A DNA stretch of 64,000 bases from Neurospora crassa OR74A (GCF_000182925.2 NC_026501.1:1550001-1614000); one strand, 5' to 3'; shown: positions 1-13,200, numbered from the stretch's first letter. Program-made: numbers and translations. Notes: a model not told the origin generated them from the sequence alone.

Positions 1-128
1 AATCCCCATGCGGGGAGGCTTTACATACCTACCCAAGAGCAGTGGCAGAGGGGAGAGAGCGGAGCGATCAGGATCAGTGCGGCTGAGTATATAGATCTAC
101 CTTTACACAGCAACCGTTATCAGTAACA

Positions 129-221
129 GGGATTGTAGTATAGTGGTCAGTACTTCTCGTTGTGGTCAATTCGACATACAACGGATCCGAGAGGACCCAG
201 GTTCGATTCCTGGCAATCCCA
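129..221 (+). tRNA. tRNA-His (GUG) with 21-nt intron
   Basis: The fold is complete. The acceptor stem GGGATTG (129-135) pairs with CAATCCC (214-220), with A221 as discriminator. The D arm is 138-153. The anticodon stem TCTCG (155-159) pairs with CGAGA (188-192), the anticodon GTG is at 162-164, and the T arm CCAGG/CCTGG (197-213) carries the B box. The loop is too long by 21 nt, so an intron at 166-186, one base after the anticodon, is inferred, which is the canonical tRNA intron site. Five T residues just downstream (224-228) can terminate pol III. The gene decodes CAC/CAT. As in other eukaryotes the G-1 would be added after transcription. Confidence 0.92.
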
Positions 222-590
222 TCTTTTTGCGCTTTTGGATTCCTCACAGTCGTCCTTGTTCTCTTGTTTGGTGTTCTGCAAAAGAACTTGCTTTTTTGAA
301 TTTGTTCTTCTAAGAAATAGATCCCTCACAAATCCAGAAAGTCATCTTTGGAAGTCTGCAAGAGAGAAAGGTGGTGTTGGTTGTATTTTATGCTATCTTG
401 CTGTGATCCGGAATGAAAGGAACTGAATGCCGGGAAGCGATAACAATGAACACGCAAATAATACAAGAGGTGGGGGAAAGAAAAAAAAACGTCAGCATCC
501 TTTGGGTAATATAATCTCGATGACAGACAATCACAGCGAACAGAGAGAATTGATAGTCAGACAGCATTGTCCTCGTTCCCGAACAGCACC
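222..590. other. Intergenic spacer
   Basis: Lies between the tRNA-His gene and the inverted-repeat element. It opens with the pol III terminator T run. No reading frame, RNA fold or repeat worth naming was seen beyond a short A run near 481-490. Confidence 0.5.
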
Positions 591-598
591 TTAACATT
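591..598. repeat. Target site duplication, left copy
   Basis: TTAACATT, identical to 1104-1111 on the far side of the inverted-repeat element. The match ends exactly at the terminal inverted repeats on both sides. Confidence 0.85.
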
Positions 599-1103
599 GA
601 GCTTGACTTGCCGCACCGTCCCTAATGTCCTCATGCACCCTTTTTAACTTCACGCACCCTATATCAGCTGTCATAATTACAAGCCGTTTTTACGTATAAA
701 ATCCTGTATTTCCGATAATCCTCGATATTACAGCGCGCTAAAGTAGAAGGGTATTAAAATAATTGAAAATAATTAAAGAAGAATATTTATAAGTGCGAGC
801 GCTTTACTATTGGTTGAGTATAGTTGATTTGGGGGGTGTAAATGTGGTTGGGTTAGGGATTTAGAGTTGTGTAGAGGTAGAAATGTAGCCTTGGCTATGC
901 CGGAGAAAATCGTAATTTGAAATCGTCAAAGTTTCATTAACATACGAATGGATGTTACATGACATTTTGAAAGTGGGTTTTACCATACAAAACGCGGGAC
1001 TTTACATGTCAGCTGCCATCGGTTGGCATGTGGGGAAAAAGGGGTGCGCGAAGTCAAAATAGGGTGCGTGAGGACATCAGGGACGGTGCGGCAAGTTAAG
1101 CTC
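599..1103. mobile_element. MITE-like element, 505 bp, 8-bp TSD
   Basis: The two ends are inverted copies of each other over about 62 bp (599-660 and 1041-1103), starting GAGCTTRACTTGCCGCACCG. They differ by five substitutions, all transitions, and one indel. The element is flanked by a perfect 8-bp direct repeat TTAACATT (591-598 and 1104-1111), a target site duplication. The interior is AT-rich and has no coding capacity, so it is non-autonomous. An 8-bp duplication fits hAT-type transposases (P and Merlin families also make about 8 bp), but the terminal bases do not show the usual hAT CA start, so the superfamily is unsettled. Three of the five end differences read as CpA to TpA, as expected from RIP. 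Confidence 0.85.
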
Positions 1104-1111
1104 TTAACATT
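1104..1111. repeat. Target site duplication, right copy
   Basis: TTAACATT, identical to 591-598 and immediately next to the right inverted repeat. Confidence 0.85.
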
Positions 1112-1644
1112 ACACCACCGCCAACCTGTCCAAAAGACCATGTTTCCCCTGATGCTTGTAACTAAGAGTTAGGTATAATATATACATACGATAGATAGCA
1201 CATTGTACAGGTGTTTGTTCAAACCTGCGTTGGTATGTTATACAATGCTTTTGCGCATTTCTCTCCCTCCTCCAAACCTTTTTGAAACGCGTGCACGCCC
1301 TCCCAAGAAAACCCTATACACAAGTATTGTCCAAGAAGATGACAATGTATAAAGGTCCTGTTCTTGGACGAAGAAGAGAAATGTTAGCCCCCAATGCTAT
1401 GCAATCAGAATCCAAAACTATAATGCTTGCTTCCCCCTTCACCCAAAGGGCCAAAAAAAAAAAAAAAAAAAAAGGCGTTATCTCAAAACACCACCCTACC
1501 CAACCCCATCTGTATCCCCCTTTCCCATCCTTCCCTCAACTTTCTATAGTCATAGCCATGGTCACCTTTATACCTCTTCCTTTGCCTTACTGCTGCTGCT
1601 GTTGTTGCTGCTGTTCCTTTCTCATCACAAACAAGTTCAGTCTC
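1112..1644. other. 3' flank of the coiled-coil gene
   Basis: Probably the 3' UTR and downstream region of the minus-strand coiled-coil gene. It holds a run of 21 A (1453-1473) and a CTG/TTG trinucleotide tract (about 1591-1615). No gene seen. Confidence 0.5.
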
Positions 1645-4600
1645 CTAAGCCCTGACTTCCGTAGCGCCCGCAAAGCTCTTGAACCGCTCGTTAAAGACCT
1701 TGACCCTCTCCTCCTCCATCATCTTCTGCAGCTTTCTGGTCTGGCGAACCGCCTCCTCACGTTCCTCCTGGAGAGTCATGACCTCAATCTGGGCCATGTT
1801 CATGCGACTGACGACTTCCTGCATTTCTGAGTCGGCAGCCATCAGGGCGCCTTCGAGCTGGGCCACGCGGGCTTTGAGGGTAGTCACGTCTTCGGCCATG
1901 TTGCCCTCGGCGGCAGCCGATGAAAGAAGCCCAGAGGCCCGCGGCCGGAGGTAGGTCGAGGCATGCGAGTTAGAATAAAAGGAAGAAGATGATGAAAGTA
2001 AAAAAGGGCTCGACATGCGAGAAATACGGGGAGTGGCATCGCTCTTACTCGCCAGGCTCATGCTGAACATGGGGCTGAGGGGAGACTTGGGCGGGAATGA
2101 GCGCGGGGGAAGACCACGCATGGCGGCTGCAGAGCCCGCAGGCCCATCGCGCAGACGCAGGAGGTGGATGTTATGACTCTCCTTAAGCGTCTGCAGCTCT
2201 TCCTCATGGCGGTTCACGCGCTCTTCAGCATTGGTTTGCGCGGTAATCACCTGTTCCTCAAGCTCCCTTAGGCGCTTCTGGAGACTGGCAATGCGCTCCG
2301 TGCTTACGCGCTGGTTGGCCTCACCGCGGGCAACGGTATCGGCCAGCCTCGAGCGGAGTGCAGCGTTGATGGCAAGCTGAGCGCGCACTTGCTGTGCGAG
2401 TTCCTCGACACGCCGGGCCGAGTCAGACAGTTGCTCAGCTAGAGTGAGCTCGGCGTCAATGTGTTGCTTTTCGGACTCCCGGAGGGATTCGAGCTCGGCA
2501 AGCTGGGCAACGTTATCCTCACGAGCCATGTCACGCTCCGTCACAACAGTCGAGAGAGATTGCTCAAGGCGAGCAATGGCGAGCTGCATTGCCTCGTTGG
2601 ATGCAGTGCTGTCCTCGAGGTCCTTGATACGGACGAGAGCTTCACTGTAGGTGGCTTGCAAGTCTGCATAGGCCTTCTCCAGGGACGCTGACGACACCGG
2701 AACAAGAGCGTCATTGTCACTGTAATTGGACATGTAGCTGCTACGGGCGAAGCCCTCGGGAATAAGGATGTCTCTTTCCCTGAGAAGGCTGCGCAGGGAG
2801 GTGATTTCCTGCTCGGCGCGGTCAAGGTTCATCTTGAGGCCACCCAGACCCTTCTCGACCTCCCACTTCTGGTCAATGGCTTCCTCAGCCCGGCGACGCA
2901 GGACGGCGATCTCATCGCGAAGGTTGGCCACCTCCTTTTCGTATCCACCACGAGGGGAAGACGAGAGAAGACGGTCACGCTCCTGCTCGAGAAGCTTGAT
3001 TCTCTTGGCGTTCTCGCGATTCTGGATCTCCTGTCTCTCAAGGAGACTGCGCAGAGCACGGTGCAATGCGTCGCGCTGTGCCTCGACGTCCTTTAGCCTG
3101 TCGGCCAGGATCTCACCACGAGGCTCAGCAGCAGCAGCAGCAGCAACAACATGGTGCTTTGTAGTGTTTGACCGGGCAAGGGACATGGGGCGACCGGCTC
3201 TCTTAATAGAGCTGCTATTTGTGCCTGCAACTGATGTTGAACGTGAAAGGACCATCGACATGCGGGTTCCTGTCTCTTTGAGTTCGTTGTTTTCCGACTT
3301 CAAAGTGCGCAGTTCCTGCTCCAACTTGCGCAGCTCCGTGTTCTCGAAACGCAGCGCCTCGAGCTCTTGTTGCAGGTCGTCGATTTCTGCGCTTTCACTT
3401 CTCAACGACTGAAGTTCATTCTGCTGGCTGCTGAGCTGAGCGTTTGCAGACTGAAGCAGTTGAACCTCCTCGTGCAGCTTGCTGCACTCGCTATGTTCGA
3501 GCTTGATGGCGTGAAGCTCTTCCTGCAACCTTACGACATCTGAGTCTCCTGACTTCAGTGCTTGGAGCTCCTCTTGCAGCCGATCGCATCCTGTGTGTTC
3601 AGCTCGGAACTGCTCAAACTCATCTCGCAGTTTAGCGAACTCCGTATTTCCGAGCTTGCCGCATTCCGCGTGTTCGGACTGAAGGTGTTCGTACTCGTCG
3701 CGGTACTTGCCAAGTTCGGCATTTTCAGCCTTCAGGAGATCGACCTCCTCCTGGATCTTACCAAGATCCTCATTTTCCGTCTTGAGAGATTCTACTTCTT
3801 GCTCCAGCCTGGTCGCATCATAGGCGAGCTTGTCTCGCTCGTTCGACGTGGTTTCCAACTTGCCCTTGATGTCACCGAGGAGGTCTTCCAGGCTTTCCCT
3901 CGTCTGACGCTCTTCGGAGAGCTTTCGTCGCAAGTCGTCGCATGCGGCCTCGAGTTCCTTGATCCTGTCACTGGTTTCCTCGTTTTGTATTTTGGCAACA
4001 TCAATCATCGAAGCCCTCTTGGAAAGTTCCTGGATCTGTTCGTCGAGGGCACGGCGCCTAATCCGCTCATCTTGCAGCTTGGTGGTAAGCTCAAGTCTGA
4101 TTTGCGCTCGCTCCTGCTCCGCTTTGCGCTTGAGCACAGTGATTTCCTCCTTGGCTTGATCATAGTCGCTAAATTTTGATGAACTGTGTCCAGAGTCGGA
4201 GAAGTAGTCGCTTGTTCTTCTCCCGGATTCATTAGGGTTGCCGCTATTAACCTGTTCCTGTAGCTTGTCCACCAGATCTTCCAAATCCATTTCACGGCGA
4301 ATGGATGCAGCCAACTCGGCGCCGATGGCTTTCAATTCGTCCTCCATTTCGTCGATCTGATACTGCGACGTCTCACTGGGCGGCGGCGTCTGTAGGTAGT
4401 CTTCGCAGTACTCTAGCGGCCTCTCGGTTTTCGCATTGGTATGACTAGGTGTCCTGAGCAGGCGTGGGGATTCATCTGCAAGCGTCCGTAGGGTTGAGCG
4501 TCTCACAGAATGTGGAGAAGGGGACGGGATGGGCGAGATGTCTTCTTTGTCTTCTGAGAACTCGGTTGTGAAAGATTGTGGCGTAGTAGCCCAGTTGCCA

Positions 4601-5920
4601 TAGAAGTTGGCGTCCAATTGGGACGAGGCGGGCGATTTTGGCAGAGGTCTGTTAAGATTATTGTTTTCACCAGGGGTTGAAACGAGCGGAAAGGCCCGTT
4701 GTCGATGTTCACTATCTTCTGCTGGCGCAAGATTTAGATGTGGAGGGGGAGACTTTCGAGAAGACAGCGACATGGTACTGGGCTTAACTATGGGATTGCG
4801 CCTGTCATGTGTCTCTTGCAAGTGCGTATCAATCGTCGCGGTGGCGTTATTATAAGGAGCCGCAACCTCGTCGTTGTGGTACGTATCGAGGTTGTGGTCC
4901 AATGATCGAGTGGTCACACCAAGGCTGTCGGCGCTTCTATGCCGGTCTGGCGACACTGACGATGGGCCCCCTGTCTGAGCCGATGAGATAATCGGGCTCT
5001 CCTTCAAAGTCTTTGTGGGCTGCAGGTTGCCGGTATTAGAGATACAGGGGCCTTGAAGTTGTACAGAACGATCGGACACGGTGCTTGATCTACATGGAGC
5101 AGTTGAAGGTCAGTTTATTGTTCACCCGCATTTAGCCTGCCTAGACGACCATGACCTGAACCGAACTCTCAGATATACAAAGGACTTACGACCGTTGGCT
5201 GTTGCTGCTAGACTCGGGATCCGCCGGTAAACCGGGAGCGTGGGCAGCAGCCGAGGAACGAGGAGGATTAAGTGGAGGACCAAACTTGGCGGGGAATTCG
5301 TACAGAGTAGGGCTATCCAAAGAACACGATCTCGAGAAACGGGACTCGGGACGGGGAAGATCGCGGATGATGTCAAGATAGTTCCTTCCCGGAGACGAGA
5401 AGCGGGTGGCCAAGGGCGAAGCCGAGGATGATAACGGCTTGCGCTTGATGGGGGCCGGGGTGTTAGCGAGGCTTTGGGACCGGCCTTTGCTGGGACTCGG
5501 GGTCGGACGTTGGTCGGAGATGGTAGGTAGTGGAGGGAACTGGTGGTCCGTCTCCAGTTGGTCTAGTGTTTCCTCTGTTTCGTCCGATGTCAAAGGTCCG
5601 AGCCCGTGTGGCGGGAGAAGGGACGGCAGCTGTGGGTATTCCTTTGAAAAACGTGGTGGTGTTCTAGCGGACGACACAGCGGGGGCGGCACCAACAGGCT
5701 CGACGACGGCTGAACGTGCAGGAGGCGGGGAGAATTTAAGGAGAGTGGTAGCCTCGGGCAAAGCAGCGCGGTTCGTGTCGGACTGTGAGTGGTGATGCTG
5801 TTGTTGTTGTTGTTGCTGTTGTTGTTCTTGGTATTGTTGTTCTTGGTGATAGTGAAGAGGCAGAGCAGGGCCAAAATCGAACCCTCTCTCGTCAGGGGAA
5901 GAAGGGACGGAAGTAGCCAT
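1645..5920 (-). CDS. Long coiled-coil protein, 1391 aa
   Basis: Two exons, 5920-5190 and 5089-1645, joined over a 100-nt intron (donor GTAAGT, branch CTGAC, acceptor TAG) that keeps the frame exactly. The ATG at 5920 is the first in frame and has a good context (CATTATGGCT); the open frame upstream of it has no ATG. The N-terminal third is Pro/Ser-rich and disordered, with a poly-Gln/His stretch near residue 30. From about residue 470 the protein is almost wholly predicted coiled coil. Between about residues 675 and 845 there are degenerate units of roughly 17-20 residues with the pattern LxxExxxLKxENxEL. A Ser-rich break with poly-Ala follows at about 870-900, then more coiled coil. No catalytic motif is visible. 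It could be a scaffold or cytoskeleton-linked protein (septum, spindle pole or polarity site), but I cannot assign a named family. Confidence 0.88.
5090..5189 (-). other. Intron of the coiled-coil gene
   Basis: Donor GTAAGT at the 5189 end, branch CTGAC, acceptor TAG at 5090-5092. Splicing joins a 2-nt phase to give Ser and continues the frame. Confidence 0.85.
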
Positions 5921-8900
5921 AATGGTGGCTGAGGCTAGGGCAACGGTAGTATATGAAGAAGGAAATGACCCCAAGTCAACTAAGGTCAGGGTGCGGTGCT
6001 AAAGTGCCCGGGTGGTATCTGCTGCAACGCGGACGGTAGTGGCGTTTGGTGGTCTAGCGAGGTCGCTAGAGATGATCTCCACGGCTGGTCTGGGTAACGG
6101 GCCTTGAGTTTGAAATTCGAAACCGAATCTACAACGGGGACCTGATCATCCTCATCATGGGCTTGGCCGGCCGCGATTGGATGGGCTTGATTGGGGGTTA
6201 GGACAAGGCAAGGACTGGATCAGAGGTTCCAATTAGTGTAATTGGCGGACAGTCAATCACTTCCCTCTTTTAAAGAAGGGCTGGAAGGGAAAGGGCGCAG
6301 AAAGGGAGAGAGCGAGACGAAAAGGGCAAGAAACGAGCGAACGTGACAGGCTGATGACGGACGCGCAGGTCCGGAAGTCAGTGAGATCTTCCACCTGGAA
6401 GAGACAACAACTGAAGAGAGTAACAAGGCGCCGGGGTCCTGGGGTCCAATGTGTAGGGTACCCGGACGAGCCAGATTATCTTTGATGGAAGAAGTGGAGG
6501 GAACAATTTCGCGCGGGCGGGTTGGGAGAAGAACAAGCGAGCGAGTAAACGAGTTACAGGATATTATTGGATTGGGGGATTTGGCCGAATTCAAAAGGGG
6601 GCAACTTCCCTCTCTCTCTCTCGTTCTGTTGACGCCGGCTCTTCAGGGTCTTAACAGAATTCTCTCTTCACCTGCCCTGTTTCTTCCCTCCCTCCATTCC
6701 TCCCACATGCCGCTGGCGCTCGCCAGTAGCAGTCGCGCTCTGCCGTGACAGAGATGGCTCATTGGCGCCATGGATCCAATTTGGGTCAAGAGGAAGGAGA
6801 GGACATCCGAAAAGGCGATGGATGACCTAGAATTGAAACAAAGTGGGATGGCGCAACAGGAAACGCCCCAAGTGGAAACGCAACTGAACAAACCTCCACT
6901 TCCGGTCGTGTTTCCCAGTGGTCCTCCGGGCTGCAGCGCTCCTGCCCATTGGGCAAAGGCCGTTCGTACCTTGCAGATTGGCCTGCAACCGTGCACGGCC
7001 CTTTCGATCTCGTCTCTCCAATCACCACGTCTTGTCAGGGGGTTCCATTGTCAATTCAGCCCATTGTCCTTTTTTTATGACCTTCCTTGCCCAAAGCCTG
7101 GATGGAATTGGAGGGATCGGGATTCCGTCATGGATGCAAGCTTCCAAAGGGGCTCATTCTGCTCTTCAGCACAACCTCGATTGGATCTCCTGGTTCTTCG
7201 TGAGCCTCGACACGGAAACCACAAGGTACCCATGGACGAGCCATATGAGCCATGAATCTACGAAACAAAACAAGACCAGAAAAAGACCTCAAGATGCAGT
7301 TAGTGCTGAAGGCACGCAGCCTGGGTAGGTGAGCGAGACGATTTCCTGTAGTGCCAAACGGGATGGCGTCAAAGGGCGGGAACTTGGCAAGCCCCGGGAA
7401 GCGCCCATGCTTTTTTACCATGATTACGATGGAGTAAATTAATAAAAATAACGACAGGGATTCCAATTCTAGTGTAGCCCGAAGATAGAAGCGTCCTTCG
7501 TTTTCTTCGCTCTCTCTGAATATAATTCCGTGAAAGCCGGCGTGGGCTTGACTGATCTCATGTTGAATTGCCCAATGGGTTCGGACCGTTGACATGGAGT
7601 TTTCCCACCGCTTTGGGGCGATATTTTCAAGACATGACGAGAACGGGAAAATGACATACCATGCGGTGTGACAGCTGGGACATGGAAGCGCACGTGATTT
7701 TCTTATTCTCGACCACTCAAGCCTTTCCCTTATCCTGCCGTGGGTAGGTCTCATGGGGTTTGGGAGAAGCAAGAGAGTAGTACCAAAGGCCGTTTCATCC
7801 GGCGGCCACCGCGATCTCGTTCACAGCGACGCGAAGTCGATCTTGCACCATCAGATCGTGATGATGTGCGTTGGAAGCGCCGGCCCCTCTCCCAGCTCTT
7901 CTGGATGGTCGGCGTTCATCCGAAAAAGAAAAAGAAAAACCGACGGCAGTTATGCGACTTCTTGTTCATGATGAAAGCGCCCACTGCGACAACCCACTAT
8001 GCATGCAACCGTCGGAGGGGCCGAACGCGGTTGATGTAAAAGTCATTGTTGACAACAAGGAACGACAGTTTATTTGCTTCATTTGATGGTCGGCTGTCCT
8101 TTGATGATGGTTGTTGACATGGTCATGATGTCTCCAATGAAACAGGCAAATGTGACTGCTCAAGCCATGAGACGCAACATTCATCTATTGATACCATGAA
8201 ACAGTATACATATGTGTTTGTGGACGAGTTGGTCTCGAAAACCCCATCAGTTCGTCAGTAAATTGATCTCCGAAACATGTTTTGTTCTCCAGCAAAGGCT
8301 CATCAGGCTATATCCCTGTCAAATTATAGCTGTAGACACTTGACCAGTTCCAATCTATACGTCTCATTCGCGATGACCAATTCGACTGTCATAGTAAAGA
8401 ATTCCTTTTGGCTACCTTCGAGGATGATAAATCACATTCGGCCTCCTCTTAACCACAATTACCTCTTTCCGCGACATAACTTAACGGTTGGATGACCTCG
8501 CCGTGAAGTCCGTACGCTGGACTTGACGGCGTGGAAATATCTTGGATGAACCTGGCATGGTCGGTCAAAAAATATCGTTGAATAGTAGTAGGCGTCCGGA
8601 GTAAAAAGATGAATGGGATCGATTGACGTGACTTAAGGTTAAGAAATGGAAGCCTTTCGAAACAGAACAAAGGCAAATGTGCAAAAAGCTTAGCTGCCCT
8701 AGCCTGGGGTTAGAAGACAACACGCATTTTCTAGCTCCCCGCACACCTACCGCGCCGGCTATTGGAAGGTGTTGAAAGATCTGATCTTGAGGTGAGGAAG
8801 GAGGGTCTGCCGCCCGTGTCCGCGAGGATCGACCCAAAAAGAGGTGATTACTTGAGATACCGGAAGAAATCATTAGAGGGAAGGTTCTATATGCTTGCTG

Positions 8901-10293
8901 TTGAGGTACAATTGGGGTTGAGGAGGATATTGGTAACGTAGGTATGCTTGCCTGAAGGTGTAGTGTAAGTGTAGATGTGTCGATGACCTAGCTGTGGGGA
9001 TCGGATGGTTGGATCAGAGCATGTACATAAGTGACATGCGTGGGGTGAGAAGAGGTTGATGAGAGCGATGCTCCTCATGTCTGTATCATCATCCTTTAAA
9101 GTATGGTGAGAACTGTCCAAGCATCACCGGGGTCATCATCATTTGGCAATTATCAGCCCAAAACGTGGTGAACAAAATGCAGGCAGAAATCTCATTACTG
9201 AAACGAGCTCTGAAAAAAAAAACAGTACGTTAGACGTAAAACCTCTTACATATTGAATAGATCTCCGATCTTGCGTACCTAGGCCTGCCTGGTCTTGGAA
9301 AGCAGTCCAGGCTTGTTGACTCAAGCTCCACCATAGCATCAAACCGCATCAACTATATCCATTCGAAATCATCATGAGAAGAGTTGTCATCCCAACAACC
9401 ATAACAAAGCTCGTAGCTGGTGAACAGTGAGGACCTTGATGTCTCGAGTGTTTGATACTGTTGGTGACGTTGTCGAATCTCGGTGCTTGCCCTGGCTCTG
9501 GTGGTGGAGCTTATCAGCTGTCAGGGTCGCAGATAAGACTCCCCCACTTCTCCCGGGTCCCGAACGTCCTGTCCTTTGGGCGTCGCCCAGCTTGTCTGAA
9601 TGATGATGTGATGTGGTTGGCTGATGAATCTCTGGACGCGGGCGGGAAGGCTCTCTCACCTGAAGCTGTCGTTTCTACGGCCATATGAAGCGTGTTAAGC
9701 ATTTGCCTCTGAACCTAGGCTGAACACTACCATCGTCACCGGCGCAACCGCAAGGCAGGAACCCAAACCAGAAAACACACGAACCATTAGCTTCCCCGTT
9801 TCTCAACCCTGAATGACAACATTTGATCATACTATTTACAGAACGGTACTAGCTCCGACATCGCACTTTGATCTACACTCGTATTCCGCAACACCTTGTT
9901 GATTCTCAGCTTCTCTTCGCTTCAGCTTCCCGAATCCAGCGGCATCGTCCGGTCGTCCAGAGGCATCGATCCGTCATCCTTTATCGATCTTCCACCTGCG
10001 CAACCCTCGATTTTCGATACAGAATAACCTCAGAAGACGCCGCACCTCACAACGCAAATAACCCCACTCGATCCCTCTCCCGACCGCACACGCACATCTA
10101 CCCACGCACGTCTACAAGTACCGGCACGCTACGCTACGAATCCCATTTCGACGGGGGACAGCAACATAGTCCGCGCTCTCGCCAATTGCATGCTTCGCGG
10201 CTCTAGGTAGCCTCGCTCAATGGTGGCTACCTTAGGTCACCGCCCACGCCATACACACCAAGGCCCCGAGGAGTTGCGAAGCGCATCGAATGA
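5921..10293. promoter_or_regulatory. Divergent intergenic region, 4.4 kb
   Basis: Holds the upstream regions and long 5' leaders of two divergent genes, the coiled-coil gene (minus) and the Vrl1-like gene (plus). Several open frames of 60-214 codons occur, but they overlap one another on both strands, have no splice-consistent extension and look random. A 12-bp imperfect hairpin lies at 8500-8530. No supportable gene, RNA or transposon was seen. Confidence 0.5.
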
Positions 10294-13200
10294 ATGCAAC
10301 CTCTAAACCCATTCCTCAGTGCTTTTGCCAAGAGCCCTTATCTCGCCCAGTGCTCGCCCCCTCAGCAGCACATCCTCCTTGTCCCGACCACCGATGTCAT
10401 TCTTGACTCCCGCGACACCGAGACGGGCGCGCCCTTGTCAGCTTCCGTAGCCTCCGATGAGTTCATCGGGAGCCATGTGCTGCGCATCCTTCCACCCAAG
10501 GGGGGCCCTGGCGCGGGAGCCAAGGAACCTACGCAGAATCTCCGAGAGATGAAGGGCAAACCCAAGCTATACAGCACCATCAATGGCAGGACCATTGTCA
10601 TCAAGGACAACTATGTCTACAGCAACAAGGGTACCGAACTCCTTCACAGAATCTCAGCCGTGAACCTACCGACCGCTAACTGTTCTGGGTGTTGAACAGG
10701 ATTCAGGGCCTTGGCCCAAGCCAACCTTCTCCACGACGCCCTTTGGTACCCCGATACTCTCGAGCTTAAGCAGTTCCTGGTCTATTTCATATCACGCCCG
10801 CTGGTCGGATCTTGGGAGGAAGTCAACATCCCTCCGGCCCTCCTGCCGCCCGAACCAACCACCCGACCCAAACCTATTGCAGCTGCGTCGGACGCACCGA
10901 AAAAGAAGGACATTAGGAGCTTCCACGAACTCCTCAACCATTTTCCCGCCATTGCAAGGCAGATGCAAAATGGTCTCGAGAAGCTGTTCCGCGAGTTCAC
11001 CCTTGTAGTCGAACGACCACTACCGCCACCTCCCTCTGCGAGCGTCATCCCGGACCCAGAACCCATCAATGGCCCCATTACACATGCAGTTCGAAGTGTA
11101 CGATCGAACAGTACAGGAAGTATCAGCTTCACAAGGAACACGCATGGCGACCACTTGACCGAGAGCATATACAGCCAGGATGATGAGGACATTATGAGGG
11201 TGGCTCTGGAGACCGCTGTAACGTCAGCCATTGACCTCTTCCAAAATGTCGATAAGCAACAATTGTCTTTGTTGGGCGCAACTACCGACTTGACGGGACC
11301 AGTTGTCGAACGTATGATTGAACGTTATGTGACGGAAAACGTACACTACATGTTGTTCCCCCGCTTGACGACACTTCGACGGCCGGATGATCTCGAGCTA
11401 GAGGCCAAGATACGGCAGATGGATAATATCGATATTTCTCAGCTAGGAATCGCTATGGACGGTGGGTCGCGAGCAAAGCGTGATCTCATCTCTCGACTGG
11501 GGCGCGCGGTGGACGAGTTCCGCAAAATGACAAACGCCAGCTGTCCCCAGGAGATGATGGAAATTCTTCTTTCTACTGCCAAGGCTGCAACGCAGCTCGC
11601 TTTACCTGAGCCTCCGCACACTCCGGGGCCAGCTTCAGAAAAGCCCATTTTGACCATCAACGCTGATACCCTTGTATCTCTGCTGCTGTATGTTGTCATC
11701 AAAGCTCAGATTAAGCACCTCCAAGCGCGACTAAGCTATGTTCGACACTTCATCTTCATCGATGATGTTGATAGCGGCGAGATCGGCTATGCGCTTAGCA
11801 CATTCGAGGCTGTTTTGGCGTATCTTGACCGGGACTCCGGCGGGTTACGGAGAGCCAGTCGTCGGAACAGAGCCCTTTGGGACGCGGTGTCAAAGGGCGA
11901 CATAGTGGAGCTGAAGAAAATCATGGAACCAGAAACGTATTCCAGCGACGATGCCTATTATGCAGTCGAATCCCGGCCTTCCTCACGCAGGGCATCGGGA
12001 AATGACTGGAACTTCGCGAATGGGGGTTCGAGTCTGTCTTCAACAGCCTTTTCCGTATCGGAGCGGTTCTCTGAAGGTTCTGGTCTCAGTCACGTATTTC
12101 CGTTCCAGGATGGAGCATCCGATGACATCGACATTGATCCTTACGAAGCTGAACCACTGCCTCTGCCAAAGAAAGTCAAAAGGGTATCAATGGACACTCG
12201 AAGTATGTCACTGTCGAGCAGCTCGGAGATCTCATTTAGGTCTAGGACAGCTAGCATCACCACGACATGGACAGGTGGAGTTGAAGGCGACACTAGTATT
12301 GAACGCCTCGCCCAGACCACCGATGCACTTGGGGAGTCAGTACCGATGATGGCCATCCAAAACGGCCGTATCGAGGTCTTGGAGTATCTGCTGTCACTGA
12401 GCCAGTATTTCCCTGCCCATGTCTTGTTGGAAGACCAAAATAACGCGGGCACGACATTGATGAGCGCTGCAGTTCAGTTGGGTGAAGCCAAAGTCATCAA
12501 CATGCTATTGAACTTATTCCTCGAAACAACGCCGCGCGATCAGCTTAGAGATTATCTCGCCAGACAAGATACATGGGGTCGTAGTGCTGCGCATTACCTC
12601 TTCCACGCTCCTTTCCTAATAAAACTTATAGGCGAGATGCTACCTTGGCGGCAGAAGGACAAAAACGGACAAACGCCATTATTCGCGTTATGTCGGTCGT
12701 ATGATCATGCCAACTACTCCGTCATGGTAGAGGAGGGCCTTGACTTTGCCACGAGAACTCAGGGCGATGGACAACCTCTGCACCTGGATGAACATGTCGA
12801 TGGCAAGGGCAATACCCTTCTGCATATCATCAACGACCCGAAGCTTGCGTTACAAATCTTGCAACATTGCGATGTTGATGTCAATGCAACCAACGAAAAG
12901 AGGTTTACCCCTCTGATGCTGGCCAGCAAGTATGGGCGTTTCGATATGGTGCGAGTGCTCTTCGGAGATCCTCGCGTCGATGTTGCGGCCAGGGAGCTTC
13001 GAGGGTTGACAGCCGTAGAGTTGGCCAAGGACGACGAGGTCCGCAACAAGATCGACGATCTCACCCTGTTTTCACTCATACCAGGCTCCGACTCACGCAC
13101 GACGGGTGTGGTACGATCCTATTTCGTTGAGGATACCTCTATCCGTTTTGTGCTGAAGTCGGGGGCACCGGTCGACCGGTATAGTTATGCCGTAACGACG

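Noticed and set aside
6770-7328. Plus-strand open frames of 136-161 codons
   Set aside because: Several frames on both strands are open at once here, with no splice-consistent partner exons and no recognisable domain.
8500-8530. 12-bp imperfect inverted repeat with 7-nt loop
   Set aside because: Short, no flanking duplication and no link to a gene end; could easily be chance.
9868-10206. 112-codon frame before the Vrl1-like gene
   Set aside because: Lies in the expected 5' leader; no domain and no splice link.
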